Source: Planctomycetota bacterium
GTDB lineage: Bacteria > Planctomycetota > Planctomycetia > Pirellulales > Thermoguttaceae
DNA length: 64,000 bases
Assembly (NCBI GenBank): GCA_029550925.1
Contig: JAKPGL010000064.1
Coordinates: forward strand, 20,203-84,202
Direction: 5' to 3'
Shown: piece after piece, positions 25,977 to 35,235 of the stretch
Position numbering within the stretch: position 1 is the stretch's first letter
Layout of the letters: the number at the start of each line of letters is the position of its first letter
Program-made: the position numbers and the translations under genes
Notes under the pieces: generated by a model
Database searches by the model: none
Told to the model about the DNA's origin: nothing
What the model saw: only the letters and a program-made list of their open reading frames with translations

Positions 25977-26546
25977 ATGCCTGGCGGGAGATTGGTGATC
26001 ATTTCCGGGCCGTCTGGGGTAGGGAAGAACACGGTGGTGGACCGGCTGGTGCAGGCTGCTCCGGGGCGGGTCGAGCGGAGTGTAACCGCCACCACCCGCC
26101 CCCCCCGACCAGGGGAAAAAGATGGGGTCGATTATTACTTTCTGCACCCCGAGGAGTTTGCCCGTCGGCGGGCCGAAGGGGCTTTCTTAGAGTGTTTTCA
26201 GGTATTTGCCACGGGCCATTGGTATGGCACGTTGGCCGCGGATGTGGCCGAACGATTGAAAAAGGATGGTTGGGTCCTGTTGGCCATCGACGTGCAAGGG
26301 GCCATGACCCTGGCGGAACGATTTCCGGAGGCGGTTACCATTTTCCTTTTACCGCCGTCGGAGGAGGAATTAGAACGTCGGCTTCGGCGGCGGGGCACCG
26401 AAACCGAACGATCCATCCAAGAGCGCTTAGCGCGGGCGAAGGAGGAGTTGGCCTTGGCCAGTCGGTATCGTTATCGGGTGGTCAATGACGATCCCGACCG
26501 CGCCGCCCAGGAGATACTGGAGATATTAAACCAGAATGTCCGCTGA
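25977..26546 (+). CDS. gmk: guanylate kinase
   Basis: 189 residues from ATG 25977. Phosphorylates GMP to GDP. P-loop GPSGVGKNTVV near residues 12-22: the Ser/Thr after GK of the Walker A motif is Asn here, while other families members show S, T or G. GMP-binding SVTATTRPPRPGEKDGVDYYF (about 36-56) and the WYGT site near 84 are normal, as is AIDVQGA near 105. The preceding stretch from the yicC stop is also open in this frame, so an earlier start is possible. Lies 131 bases after yicC. Confidence 0.96.
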   Translation: MPGGRLVIISGPSGVGKNTVVDRLVQAAPGRVERSVTATTRPPRPGEKDGVDYYFLHPEEFARRRAEGAFLECFQVFATGHWYGTLAADVAERLKKDGWVLLAIDVQGAMTLAERFPEAVTIFLLPPSEEELERRLRRRGTETERSIQERLARAKEELALASRYRYRVVNDDPDRAAQEILEILNQNVR

Positions 26547-26581
26547 ATCGCTTGCTTGTCGAGTCGCGGAGACTTTTGGGA

Positions 26582-26599
26582 TATAATAGGGGATATAAT
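26582..26599 (+). promoter_or_regulatory. tandem TATAAT boxes upstream of rpoZ
   Basis: TATAAT occurs at 26582-26587 and again at 26594-26599, 60-77 bases before the rpoZ start. No well-placed -35 box is visible (TTGTCG lies 20 bases before the first), so this is a candidate -10 region only. Confidence 0.35.
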
Positions 26600-26658
26600 A
26601 AAAAATACGTCTGGCGTGGAATTTCCGGTTTTCGCTCAGTAACCTTGCAAGGGGTGAA

Positions 26659-26976
26659 ATGGCTATGTTAGAAGAGTTGATGGACGACGAAATTATCAAA
26701 AAAGTGGGAGGGCGGTTTAAGCTTTCCACCTTGATGCAAAAGCGGATGGTGGCGCTGATGAACGGTGCTCGTCCCTTGGTGGATGTAGGGCCTTCGGATC
26801 AGACGAAAGAATCGCCTCCTGACCGAACGAAGCCGGAAAGCACCGAACGGATGATGAAAATCGTGATTCAAGAGATACTCCAGGACAAAATTTATCTGGA
26901 CATGGAACAAAACGTCCGAATACGGACGCCTGAGGAACCGTTCGGTCCTCCGGAGTTGGGATTTGACCAGATTTAA
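26659..26976 (+). CDS. rpoZ: RNA polymerase omega subunit
   Basis: 105 residues. Small RNA polymerase subunit helping beta' assembly. The segment [25 protein letters not shown] (about 19-43) matches the omega core (usually KFxLVxLAxxRAxQLxxG). The rest is diverged and carries a planctomycete-type insert rich in Asp/Lys/Pro and a C-terminal [17 protein letters not shown]. Context (yicC-gmk-rpoZ-coaC) confirms the identity. ATG 26659 after GGGGTGAA. Confidence 0.88.
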   Translation: MAMLEELMDDEIIKKVGGRFKLSTLMQKRMVALMNGARPLVDVGPSDQTKESPPDRTKPESTERMMKIVIQEILQDKIYLDMEQNVRIRTPEEPFGPPELGFDQI

Positions 26977-27057
26977 CCAACGGGAACATCTCTCCCGAAT
27001 CCCATGCGCCCTCCCGGCGCGTGCGGGAAGGCCCCTTCCTCTTCCCCAGGGGAAATC

Positions 27058-27624
27058 ATGCTACAAGGCCGAGAAATCCTCATCGGTGTGAGCGGCGGGA
27101 TTGCCGCTTATAAGACAGCGGCTTTGGTCAGTCGGCTCGTCCAGGCTGGCGCCGGCGTTTCGGTCATTATGACCCGATCCGCAACCCAACTGGTCGCACC
27201 GAAGACGTTCGAAGCCCTCACGGGTCGGAGGGTCCGGTGGAAACTGTTCGGTCCCGGCTCGCATCCGCATCTGGACTCGGCCAACCAGGCGGAACTATTG
27301 TGCATTGCCCCCGCCACCGCGAACGTACTGGCCAAGGCGGCTTGGGGATTGGCCGATGACCTGCTCAGCACGGTCCTGTTGGCCTTTGAAGGCCCGGTGA
27401 TTTTAGCGCCGGCGATGAACGAACGGATGTGGAAAAAACCGTCTGTCCAGCGGAACGTCCGCCAATTGGAGCAAGACGGCTTCCTCCTGATCGGGCCAGA
27501 ACAGGGGTATCTCAGTTGCGGCATGGTTGGCATGGGCCGAATGGCCGATCCAGAGCGAATTTATGCCCTGATCGAAAAGACGCTGGCCGACCGGGCGCCC
27601 CCGCCGCCTTTGGGCCAGAAGTAA
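27058..27624 (+). CDS. coaC: phosphopantothenoylcysteine decarboxylase (CoaC only)
   Basis: 188 residues from ATG 27058. FMN-dependent decarboxylase of coenzyme A synthesis. SGGIAAYKTAALVSRL near residue 11, the catalytic histidine in HPHLDSANQAELLCIAPATANV (near 73), APAMNERMW near 120, and the SCGMVGMGRM cysteine near 160. In most bacteria this domain is fused to phosphopantothenate-cysteine ligase (CoaB); here the protein ends right after CoaC and the next gene is unrelated, so CoaB must be encoded elsewhere. An upstream start at 27004 is less likely. Confidence 0.93.
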   Translation: MLQGREILIGVSGGIAAYKTAALVSRLVQAGAGVSVIMTRSATQLVAPKTFEALTGRRVRWKLFGPGSHPHLDSANQAELLCIAPATANVLAKAAWGLADDLLSTVLLAFEGPVILAPAMNERMWKKPSVQRNVRQLEQDGFLLIGPEQGYLSCGMVGMGRMADPERIYALIEKTLADRAPPPPLGQK

Positions 27625-27775
27625 TCCATCCGCTGCCTACGCCGCAGAAGATAGGAGGCGGATCCATTCCTCCGCTCGGTGGAAGTGCCATTCGTCATCC
27701 TCAAGGGTCGTCGGATCGGCTGGGGCAGGCCGGGGCGAACGGTCGCAATCCGTTTCGGTGATTTGGGAGTGGGGG

Positions 27776-29542
27776 ATGTGGTGGAAGAAGGCGAAGAGCA
27801 ACCAGTCGGCCAAAGAAGCAGAAGGCAAAGCGACGGCGCAGGCCAAGCCGACCGAGCCTCCGGAGGCTGATCTGCCGTCCCAAGTTCCGGCCCAAACCAA
27901 ATGGGGCGGCCGATTGGTGCGGTGCGGTTGGTTGCTGGTAGGACTGCTTTGGGTGCTTCCCAGCCTGCTGCTGGCGGCGGCCGGTTCTTGGTGGTTGTGG
28001 CAGGAAGGTTGGCTTTGGCCGTGGTTAGGCTTGACCGGCGCCGTTTCGTTGGTGGGTTGGTTGTTGGCCCAATGGCTCCGCCAATCCAGCCGGGACACCT
28101 GGGGAGTGCTCGTACGGCCCGATCCCCGATGGACCCCTCAAGATCAAGCGGCCTGGGAAAAAGTCGAACGTTTGGCGGCCCGGCTCCAACAAAGCAATCT
28201 GCCCCTGGATCAACCCGAAGCGCTGCTCCAGGCCTTTTATGAAGTATTGGCCACCGTGGCCCAGCACTATCGGCCAGAATCGGATCGCCCGGAACTGGAA
28301 ATCCCTGCTCCCCATGTGCTGCGGATTGTGGAACGGGTGGCGGCGGACCTCCGGCGGACCCTGCTCGAACGGGCGCCCGGCTCGCATTGGCTGACTCTGC
28401 ACGACTTCTACAAACTAAGCCGACTGGCCGCCTGGTTCCAACGATTCTACCGTTGGTTCTACGGCGCCTATCGGGTCTCGCAACTGGCGACCAATCCGGC
28501 CGCTGCACTGGTCCGAGAGGTCCGGGACGCCGCCCTGGGCCAAGTCCAGACCTCGACGACCGAAGAGTTGAAGGAGGGGGTGATCAGTTTCTGTGTGCGG
28601 CAAACGGGACGATACGCCATCCAACTTTACAGCGGCAAGGTAATGTTGGAGGAAGAATCGGACCGGTTGCCGCCCAGCCGAGACGCACGCCGACAACTCC
28701 AGCAGGCCGCCCAAACCGCTCCTGGAGAAGAAGAACCTCTCCGGCTGTTGGTCCTCGGAGGAACCGGCGTCGGCAAAGGGCTGCTCATGGAAATTTTTGG
28801 GGGCCTGGCCGCCCCGGGAAAACAGAGTCTTTGGAAAAAACTTTTCTCCTCCCCGCCGATCTCCCGTAGAGTATGGCACGCCGAAGATCTGCCACCCCTG
28901 TTGGTAACCGATTGGCCGGAATACGATCCAACGACGCCACCCCCTGACAGACTGGCCCCCTTCGACAAAGAAGCCCTCCAAACGGATTTGGTTCTGCTGG
29001 TCTGCTCCGAAACGCCAGCGCGCTGGCCGACGGATCGGCAATGGCTGGACCGCCTCCGAGCCGTGTATCAACAACATCCCGAGCGGAATCCCCCGGCGGT
29101 GATGGCGGTGATTCTGGGCGGCGAGGAAGGAGCTTCGGAAAAAGCAGCCATCGAAGAAAGTTGGGAAAAGGCCTCGGTCAACGACGCTCCCTCGCCCGGC
29201 CTGTCCGATCGGTCGCTCGTCTGCCAACTCCGCCAGGGATTGGGCTTCACCGAAAAAGAGCCGGTGCTTATCCTCTGGCCGGATCCCGGCCAGCAAACAG
29301 AAATCCGAGAAAAGATCATCGAAGCGATTCGCCAAGTGGCGCCGGAGGCGGAACGGGCAAGATACGCCCGCTATTATGCTGATTATCATCGACAGGAACG
29401 TTGGCCCCGCCTCTGGCGACAACTCCGCCAGGCAGGCCCTCCGGTAGGTAAACTCCTCGCAGAACAAACGCCGAACCTCCTCAAGCAGGCGTCGAAGTCC
29501 CTCTGGCAAAAAGGAACCCGATGGTTCCGCAGAAAACAGTAA
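27776..29542 (+). CDS. membrane-anchored GTPase-like protein with degenerate P-loop
   Basis: 588 residues from ATG 27776 (GGGAG box); GTG 27758 is the alternative. Two membrane segments at ~43-65 and ~70-92 follow a charged, Ala/Lys-rich N-terminus. A helical region runs to ~310. A P-loop-like LVLGGTGVGKGLLMEI lies near residue 325; the Ser/Thr after GK is Gly. A DTPG-like position reads VTDWPEYD near 375. No clear NKxD. It resembles membrane GTPase-domain proteins of planctomycetes, but nucleotide binding is doubtful. Function unknown. 151 bases after coaC. Confidence 0.7.
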   Translation: MWWKKAKSNQSAKEAEGKATAQAKPTEPPEADLPSQVPAQTKWGGRLVRCGWLLVGLLWVLPSLLLAAAGSWWLWQEGWLWPWLGLTGAVSLVGWLLAQWLRQSSRDTWGVLVRPDPRWTPQDQAAWEKVERLAARLQQSNLPLDQPEALLQAFYEVLATVAQHYRPESDRPELEIPAPHVLRIVERVAADLRRTLLERAPGSHWLTLHDFYKLSRLAAWFQRFYRWFYGAYRVSQLATNPAAALVREVRDAALGQVQTSTTEELKEGVISFCVRQTGRYAIQLYSGKVMLEEESDRLPPSRDARRQLQQAAQTAPGEEEPLRLLVLGGTGVGKGLLMEIFGGLAAPGKQSLWKKLFSSPPISRRVWHAEDLPPLLVTDWPEYDPTTPPPDRLAPFDKEALQTDLVLLVCSETPARWPTDRQWLDRLRAVYQQHPERNPPAVMAVILGGEEGASEKAAIEESWEKASVNDAPSPGLSDRSLVCQLRQGLGFTEKEPVLILWPDPGQQTEIREKIIEAIRQVAPEAERARYARYYADYHRQERWPRLWRQLRQAGPPVGKLLAEQTPNLLKQASKSLWQKGTRWFRRKQ

Positions 29543-29626
29543 CAGAGACTCTTTCCACCGGAGGAAAGGGAACCAAGCCGCCGCGTCCAAAGCCCCGTCG
29601 GCCATCCCAACAAGGAGAGTGAAGGC

Positions 29627-31612
29627 TTACGGTTGGGACCGGCTCGGCCCGGCCGACTTCAGGGCCTGGAGCACCTGCCCTTGGGTGACCAGATCGGGCA
29701 AGATGATGGGGGGGCGGTTCGTGTCGGCTGGCCAGATCGCCAGCACCGGAATCGAATTATAACCCAACTCGTTGAGGGCCTTTTTGATCACCGGCGATTC
29801 ATCCGTCCAATCGGCCAAAAGCGGCGCCACGCCGTTCTCGGCGATCCACTGCCGGACTTCGGCGGTATCAATGGCCCATTTCAGATTGAACTTGCACGTT
29901 AAGCACCAATTGGCCGTGAAATAGACCATGACGGTTTTCCCCTCCGAGCGAAGTTGGGCCAACCTTTCCGAGGAGAACGGTTGCCAGGGAACGCTCGATA
30001 AAGGGGCCGTCGCCGAAGAACCGGGGTTAGACTGCGCAGGTTCCAGCGGCCCAGAGAGGGTCGGTTCGTAGGCCAGCACCGAAAAGGCCAGCCAACCGAT
30101 CAGGGCGGCTACCGCCGGGCCTCCCAGCCAAGCCGCCCATTTCGACGCCAGACTCGCTGTCAACGAAGTCCGTCCGATCCACCAGCAGGCCAACCAGAGT
30201 CCTATCAACAAGGTCAAGGTAGGCACAAAATAACGATGGTGCATGGTAGAAAACAAAAACACCACCGTACCCAGCAGGAAAAAGCCCATTAGCTCTTTTA
30301 GCGTCTCCATCCAATCGCCCGGTTTGGGGAGAAACCGGATCAACTCCGGGAAGGCCCCGAGCACGAGATAGGGAGCGGCCATTCCCAACCCGACCGCTCC
30401 GAAAATCACAAACACCACCAGGGCCGATTGGCCCAACAAAAAACCAAATAACGCCCCCAAAAACGGCCCGCTGCACGGGGTGGCCAGGATAGTGGCAAAG
30501 ACCCCTTTGAAAAACGCCCCCGCCGGTCCTTCCTTCTGTTGAAGTTGGACCGACGTGCTGCCGCCGGCAAACCCCGGGATCGGTATCTCCCAAACGCCCA
30601 GAAAACTTAGCGCCATGACGAACACCAGGGCCGTCAACGCAATTTTGAACCACGCCAGCGTGAACTGTTCGCCCCAGGCGTGGCCCAACCCGGCCGTCAA
30701 CGCCGCCAACACAAAAAACACCGCCATCAACCCCGCCGTGTACCAGAGGTTCAAGACCATAATGCGGGATCGGCTCTCGCCGGCCTGCTGGAGAAAAGAG
30801 AATAACTTCAAACTGATGACCGGCAACACGCAGGGCATCAGGTTCAAGATCAACCCGCCCAAAAAGGCCAGCCCCACTTTGACCGCCAAACCGCCCGGAG
30901 CCAAACTCCCGCCAACCACGGCGTCCGAAGGGCCGGTCGGTTCGGTTGAGCTTCCTGGCGGAACTGCTTGCGGCTCGGGCGGGGCCGACGGCTCAGAAGA
31001 CGTTGAGGAACCGGCCAACCCAGATAAAAGGTCCGCAGCCACCTCCCCGGCTTCCCACCGGGCAATAAACGGAAAATTTTGCGGAGAAAGACACCGGGTG
31101 GCAGTGCAAGGCTGCGCACGCAGTCGGCCTTGTATCACCACGTCCTGCGGATTCACCCCCTCGGCCAGCCGGACCAGAGCACGCCAGGTTACCTTGCCTG
31201 GATGTTTCTCGATCCAAACATTTCCCAACACCGGGTCTTGCGTCCGTTCGGGAGGGCGATCCGGTTGGAAAGGACCTTCTATCCGGTAGGCGTCCGAGGG
31301 GTCCAGTTGGATTCGGCTTGGCGTGGTAGGGCCTGGTTGCTGAGTCAGAGAATAGATATACCAACCGGACTCCATCGTTGCGGTGATTCGGAGTTCCGCC
31401 TGCCGACCCTCCGGAGGCCCCACTAACACCGCCGACACTCGCACCGGCTGGGCCTCCGACATCAGACCTTTCCAAACACCTCCGCCTTCAAGTCCACTGG
31501 GCAGCCCCGGCCCTTCTCCAGCGGCGAACGCCTGGGCCATGAGGAAAAAACAGAGCCATCCCCAAGACAAAACCAATATCGTAATCTTCCCTGAGGTCAA
31601 CGATCGCCGCAT
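29627..31612 (-). CDS. DsbD-like thiol:disulfide interchange protein
   Basis: 661 residues from ATG 31610-31612; the frame extends to 31684. Carries reducing power across the membrane. Signal peptide (LSWGWLCFFLMAQAFAA). Periplasmic DsbD-alpha-like domain (~45-215) with a CTATRC pair. Membrane core of eight or nine segments (~230-520) with the redox cysteines in NLMPCVLPVISLK and ATPCSGPFLGALFG. C-terminal thioredoxin domain with WCLTCKFN (near 565) and GYNSIPVLAIWP. All three cysteine pairs of DsbD are present. Convergent with the GTPase-like gene. Confidence 0.92.
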   Translation of the reverse strand: MRRSLTSGKITILVLSWGWLCFFLMAQAFAAGEGPGLPSGLEGGGVWKGLMSEAQPVRVSAVLVGPPEGRQAELRITATMESGWYIYSLTQQPGPTTPSRIQLDPSDAYRIEGPFQPDRPPERTQDPVLGNVWIEKHPGKVTWRALVRLAEGVNPQDVVIQGRLRAQPCTATRCLSPQNFPFIARWEAGEVAADLLSGLAGSSTSSEPSAPPEPQAVPPGSSTEPTGPSDAVVGGSLAPGGLAVKVGLAFLGGLILNLMPCVLPVISLKLFSFLQQAGESRSRIMVLNLWYTAGLMAVFFVLAALTAGLGHAWGEQFTLAWFKIALTALVFVMALSFLGVWEIPIPGFAGGSTSVQLQQKEGPAGAFFKGVFATILATPCSGPFLGALFGFLLGQSALVVFVIFGAVGLGMAAPYLVLGAFPELIRFLPKPGDWMETLKELMGFFLLGTVVFLFSTMHHRYFVPTLTLLIGLWLACWWIGRTSLTASLASKWAAWLGGPAVAALIGWLAFSVLAYEPTLSGPLEPAQSNPGSSATAPLSSVPWQPFSSERLAQLRSEGKTVMVYFTANWCLTCKFNLKWAIDTAEVRQWIAENGVAPLLADWTDESPVIKKALNELGYNSIPVLAIWPADTNRPPIILPDLVTQGQVLQALKSAGPSRSQP

Positions 31613-31807
31613 ACGACTGTTCCACTCCTGGAAAGAGGACAGACTGGGATTTTTGGCAAAGGAACCTTTACCCATTATTTCCACAGGGGAAAGCCTAGGG
31701 AATACCGAAAGGGGAATTCTGCCGGGAGCGAGGAAGCAATTAAGATAGGCAGTTTAAGTCGAAGGGAAAGTCTAAGAAATATAAACAGAATGGGAGTTTT
31801 AGGAAAA

Positions 31808-32782
31808 TCAAGGCGTCCTGGAAGCCTGGATCAATTGATCCGCCCCTTGGGCAAGCAGCAGATCGGCCAACCGACGGCCTAAATCGACCGCTTTTTGAAA
31901 GACCTCTGCCTCTAATGGGGCAGAGCTCGCTTGGTCCACAGAGATTTCAACGCTTTCGGTGAGTTGCAGCATCTGTTGACCCGTCGAATGGAGAACCCGA
32001 CCGGTGAGGAGTAATTGGTTCTGTTCCATCCGTGCCCAGGCGGCCACAGGGGCAAGACACCCTCCATGAAGATGGGCCAACATCGCCCGCTCCGCCGCCG
32101 CTGCAAGATGGCTAGGCGGATGGTCTAATTGCCGAACGAAGGAGGCCGTCTCCGAATCATCGGCTCGAATCTCAACGCCCAACGCCCCTTGGCCCACCGC
32201 GGGTAACAGCACCGCAGGAAAAAGCCGTTCCGTCCACTCCGATTCGGAAATGCCCAACCGACTCAGCCCCGCCTCGGCCAACACAATGCCGTCGTATTGG
32301 CCGGCCTGGAGTTTGCGGATTCGGGTATCGACATTGCCCCGGACAGAGACGATCTGCAAATCTGGCCGGGCATGGAGCAGTTGGGCCTGCCGACGGAGGC
32401 TGCCGGTGCCGAGGACTGCACCGGGGGGCATGTCCGCCAAGCGGATACCCCCTCGGGAGATGAGCACATCGCCGACCGGTCCCCGCCGCGGTACTGCCGC
32501 CAAAATTAAACCGTCCACCGGTTGGGTAGGCAAGTCTTTCAGGCTATGGACGGCTATATCGACCTGATTTTCCAGCAGGGCTTTTTGGATTTCCCGGGTG
32601 AAGACGCCTCGGCTGGTCCAGGCGTCGGCCTGGAGGTCTTGCCGACGGTCCCCCTCGGTAACCATTGGAACCAGTTCCACCGTGGCTCCCAGGGACTGAA
32701 GTTGTTCAGCGACCCAGACGGCTTGCCATTGGGCCAACGCACTTCTCCGCGTACCGATCCGAAAGGTCCGTCTGTTACCCAC
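31808..32782 (-). CDS. hemC: hydroxymethylbilane synthase (porphobilinogen deaminase)
   Basis: 324 residues. Joins four porphobilinogens into hydroxymethylbilane for haem and related tetrapyrroles. Starts with GTG 32780-32782 after AAGGA. RIGTRRSALAQWQ at the N-terminus, DIAVHSLKDLPT near residue 75 with the catalytic aspartate, LGTGSLRRQAQLL near 124 and RGNVDTRIRKL near 148. The cofactor-binding cysteine is Cys242 in HGGCLAPVAAW. Length and motifs are normal. No other haem genes adjacent. Confidence 0.97.
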   Translation of the reverse strand: MGNRRTFRIGTRRSALAQWQAVWVAEQLQSLGATVELVPMVTEGDRRQDLQADAWTSRGVFTREIQKALLENQVDIAVHSLKDLPTQPVDGLILAAVPRRGPVGDVLISRGGIRLADMPPGAVLGTGSLRRQAQLLHARPDLQIVSVRGNVDTRIRKLQAGQYDGIVLAEAGLSRLGISESEWTERLFPAVLLPAVGQGALGVEIRADDSETASFVRQLDHPPSHLAAAAERAMLAHLHGGCLAPVAAWARMEQNQLLLTGRVLHSTGQQMLQLTESVEISVDQASSAPLEAEVFQKAVDLGRRLADLLLAQGADQLIQASRTP

Positions 32783-32952
32783 ACCCTGTTTCCTTAACCA
32801 AGGGTCATTTGCCGGGGGATAGGTGCATCTGCCGGAGCCATCCGAATCCTCTGGTGGAGGAAAGTTTCCTTCTCTGAGGAACCACGTCCGATCTGCTCCA
32901 GACTCAAAAGCGCGCCGAAGACACCTCTGGCCTTTTTCTCATGGGACGAACT

Positions 32953-33957
32953 TCAAGAGGTTTTCGCAGAGGCCGGCGGGCTACTCCCCACAGGCGGAGA
33001 ACCCCCTGGAGCCGGGCGGTCGGTTTCGGCCAAAGGGGGAGATTTCCAGACGCGTTTTCTTTCTTCCGGAGGGAGCATGTCCGGCTTTTGATGCAAGGGG
33101 AGGACCACGCCGCAACTGATGATATATTCGAGGGCTTGTTCGATGGTGATGTTCAGATCGACCACCTCGCTTCGGCGCACCAGGACGGTAAAGCCGGTCA
33201 TCGGGGCCGGCGAAGTCGGCACCAAGACCGAAAGCACCGGTTCATTGGCCGCCGCCTGCACATCCCGAAAACCTTCTCCCGTAACAAACCCGAGGGACCA
33301 GATGCCTTTGCGCGGATACTCCAACACCACGACCCGTTTGAATTCCACGGCGCGTTGGCCGAAGAAGAAATCGCTCACCTGTTTGGCGGCCGCATAGACA
33401 TTTCGCACCAAGGGGAGTCGGAAAACGAATCGCTCAAAATAACTGTACAAAAATCCGCCCATTCTGGCGGTGATCAATTTCCCCAATAAATACAAAAACA
33501 GGATAAATCCCAAAAGAAATGTCGGCACAACCAACCAGGGCCGAAGAAACCGATGTTCTACATATCGGTGATAATATCCGAGGCCTGTTTGCGGCATCGG
33601 CTCGGCCCGCTGATACGACCGGACATCCTCCCACACCTCGAAGGGGATATACGTATGGTCTTCGATCCGGCAATAGATTCGGCCATCGATATTCACCCTC
33701 GATTCTCGAGGCGACGGAACGTCCTTTTCGGAGCGGATGTCCTTGATCATCCAGACCAACGTATTGCGGGCCGACGCAGAAACCGGTTCCAGCAGGTAAT
33801 TATTGATCGTGCTCCAGGCCCATAGGAGGATGACTACCGTGACCAGCGGCGGCAACAGGATCGCCAGTCCGTGCAAGACGGCTGTTCGGAACGGTCGGGG
33901 GGAGGGCGGCGTCCCCGGCGGTGAAGGATTCGGTTCGACCGAGGGAATCTGGCTCAT
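32953..33957 (-). CDS. DUF502 family membrane protein
   Basis: 334 residues. N-terminal Pro-rich stretch, then a membrane segment (HGLAILLPPLVTVVILLWAWSTI, ~29-51) and a second pair near 145-170 (LVVPTFLLGFILFLYLLGKLI). The conserved DUF502 block follows: LPLVRNVYAAAKQVSDFF, FKRVVVLEYPRKGIWSLGFVTG, and SVLVPTSPAPMTGFTVLVRRSEV. Function of the family is unknown. The C-terminal ~45 residues are a Pro/Ser-rich cytoplasmic tail. ATG 33955-33957. Confidence 0.93.
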   Translation of the reverse strand: MSQIPSVEPNPSPPGTPPSPRPFRTAVLHGLAILLPPLVTVVILLWAWSTINNYLLEPVSASARNTLVWMIKDIRSEKDVPSPRESRVNIDGRIYCRIEDHTYIPFEVWEDVRSYQRAEPMPQTGLGYYHRYVEHRFLRPWLVVPTFLLGFILFLYLLGKLITARMGGFLYSYFERFVFRLPLVRNVYAAAKQVSDFFFGQRAVEFKRVVVLEYPRKGIWSLGFVTGEGFRDVQAAANEPVLSVLVPTSPAPMTGFTVLVRRSEVVDLNITIEQALEYIISCGVVLPLHQKPDMLPPEERKRVWKSPPLAETDRPAPGGSPPVGSSPPASAKTS

Positions 33958-34317
33958 AACAAATACCTAATCAAGGCCTTTCGCGTGGAGGTTCTTCCGC
34001 GACCTCCCGCATCCATCCACCGCTTCTTCTTACGCCTTCGAATTAGGGCGAGGCTTTTTCGTCTGGCCTTTATCTTGACGAAGCGATCTTCTTCTCTTGT
34101 AACAAAATAGCTTACCGTTGCCAAGCATGATTGGAAAGATTCTGTCTGCCGCCGCTCAGGCCAGCGCGGCGGGAGCAGAATCAACGAACATATCAAAAAT
34201 GCCGGGAATTCCTCTGCCCGGGAGTTTCTTTGGGAAGGCGGCGAGGGCCTTCTGGAGGGAAATCCGGCGGCGTTTGCCGACCCGGCTGGGGGCGTTTGCC
34301 TTCCGAGAGACCCACAG
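33958..34317. other. intergenic region between comF and the DUF502 gene
   Basis: 360 bases. On the minus strand it lies downstream of comF. Nothing gene-like recognised; open frames here are continuations of antisense frames over comF. Contains the imperfect palindromes GCCGGGAATTCC and GGAATTCC around 34200-34220. Confidence 0.4.
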
Positions 34318-35090
34318 TTACCGCGAGGTGCGCGGCGGGGTGCGGGCCAACACGGCGGCCCAGACGGCCGAGGCCCCGGCTTGTTTAAGCATCTTGGCGA
34401 TCTCCCCGGCGGTAGCGCCGGTCGTAAGCACGTCGTCCACCAGAAGCACTCGGGCGCCCTGAAGCTGGGCGCTGGTGCGCACGCGGAACGCCCCCTGCAC
34501 ATTGGTCTTTCGCGCCGTAGGCGACAGTTCCGTTTGAAGGCGGGTGCGGCGGTGCGTAATCACCAGCCGATCCTCCACCGAAACGCCTAGGCGTCGGCCT
34601 AACGCCCGGGCCAAAATTTCTGGACTGTTGACGCCCCGCACCCAGCGACGTCGCCAGTGCATCGGCGTTGGCACTAGCAGGCTGGGTTGCCAGGGAGCAA
34701 CGATCGGCTGAATGTGCCGGGCAAACAGGTGAGCGATCGCTTGGCTTAACGGGGTGTGCCGTCGTTGTTTCATCCGGAGGATGACTTCCCGCAGGGGACT
34801 TTCATACCAGCCTAGCGCCGTGACGCCGTCCAGACTGCGGGGTAGTCGCCGACAAAAGGGCAGCGAACCGCCGCCTCCCTGCCGCCTCGAACCGGCGCCG
34901 CACATCGAGGACACGCACGCCGATCGGCCGGAAAGAGTTCCCGCCGACATGGCGGGCAAATGCACACTCCATCCGCCGGTTCCGCCTCCGCACCGCAGAC
35001 CAAACACCTAGGGGGAAAAAGGAGGTCCAAGACGGCCCGGCCCGCCGCCAGGCCAATCCGCTTCCACCAGGGGAGCTGTTCTGAAGTCAT
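34318..35090 (-). pseudogene. ComF family protein, split by a -1 frameshift at a slippery site
   Basis: ComF proteins combine an N-terminal zinc-finger region with a phosphoribosyltransferase fold and are linked to DNA uptake or repair. From ATG 35088-35090 (GGAG box) the first frame gives CLVCG, CICPPC, CPRC and RCPF, then stops 14 codons later. The second frame supplies the rest: CRRLPRSLDGVTALGWYESPLREVILRMKQRRH through the PRPP-binding motif VLLVDDVLTTGATAGEI. They join at C CCT TTT (34854-34860), in phase with the first frame, so one -1 slip gives RCPFCRRLP, completing the second Cys pair, and a normal 257-residue protein. Either a programmed frameshift, a one-base deletion, or a sequencing error in the run. 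Confidence 0.85.
34854..34860 (-). promoter_or_regulatory. candidate -1 ribosomal slippery heptamer in comF
   Basis: On the minus strand the heptamer C CCT TTT is in the X XXY YYZ phase relative to the upstream frame. An SD-like AGGGAGG lies 13 bases upstream (34874-34880). A 7-base perfect stem, CCCGCAG/CTGCGGG (34835-34841 with 34788-34794), begins 12 bases downstream with a 40-base loop. All three elements resemble known bacterial -1 frameshift sites such as dnaX, though spacing is longer. Confidence 0.5.
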
Positions 35091-35235
35091 GGCATTCTCC
35101 CGAAACGTCTCCCTGCTCCAAGAGAAAAGAACTATTCGAGTTGCGTTGTGGCGTAAGCGTCTCCACTTAGGGCCGCCCAAAAATTCTCCTGGAGATCAAA
35201 ATTGCCGTTTTCATAGGAATACCACCGTGGGAGAG

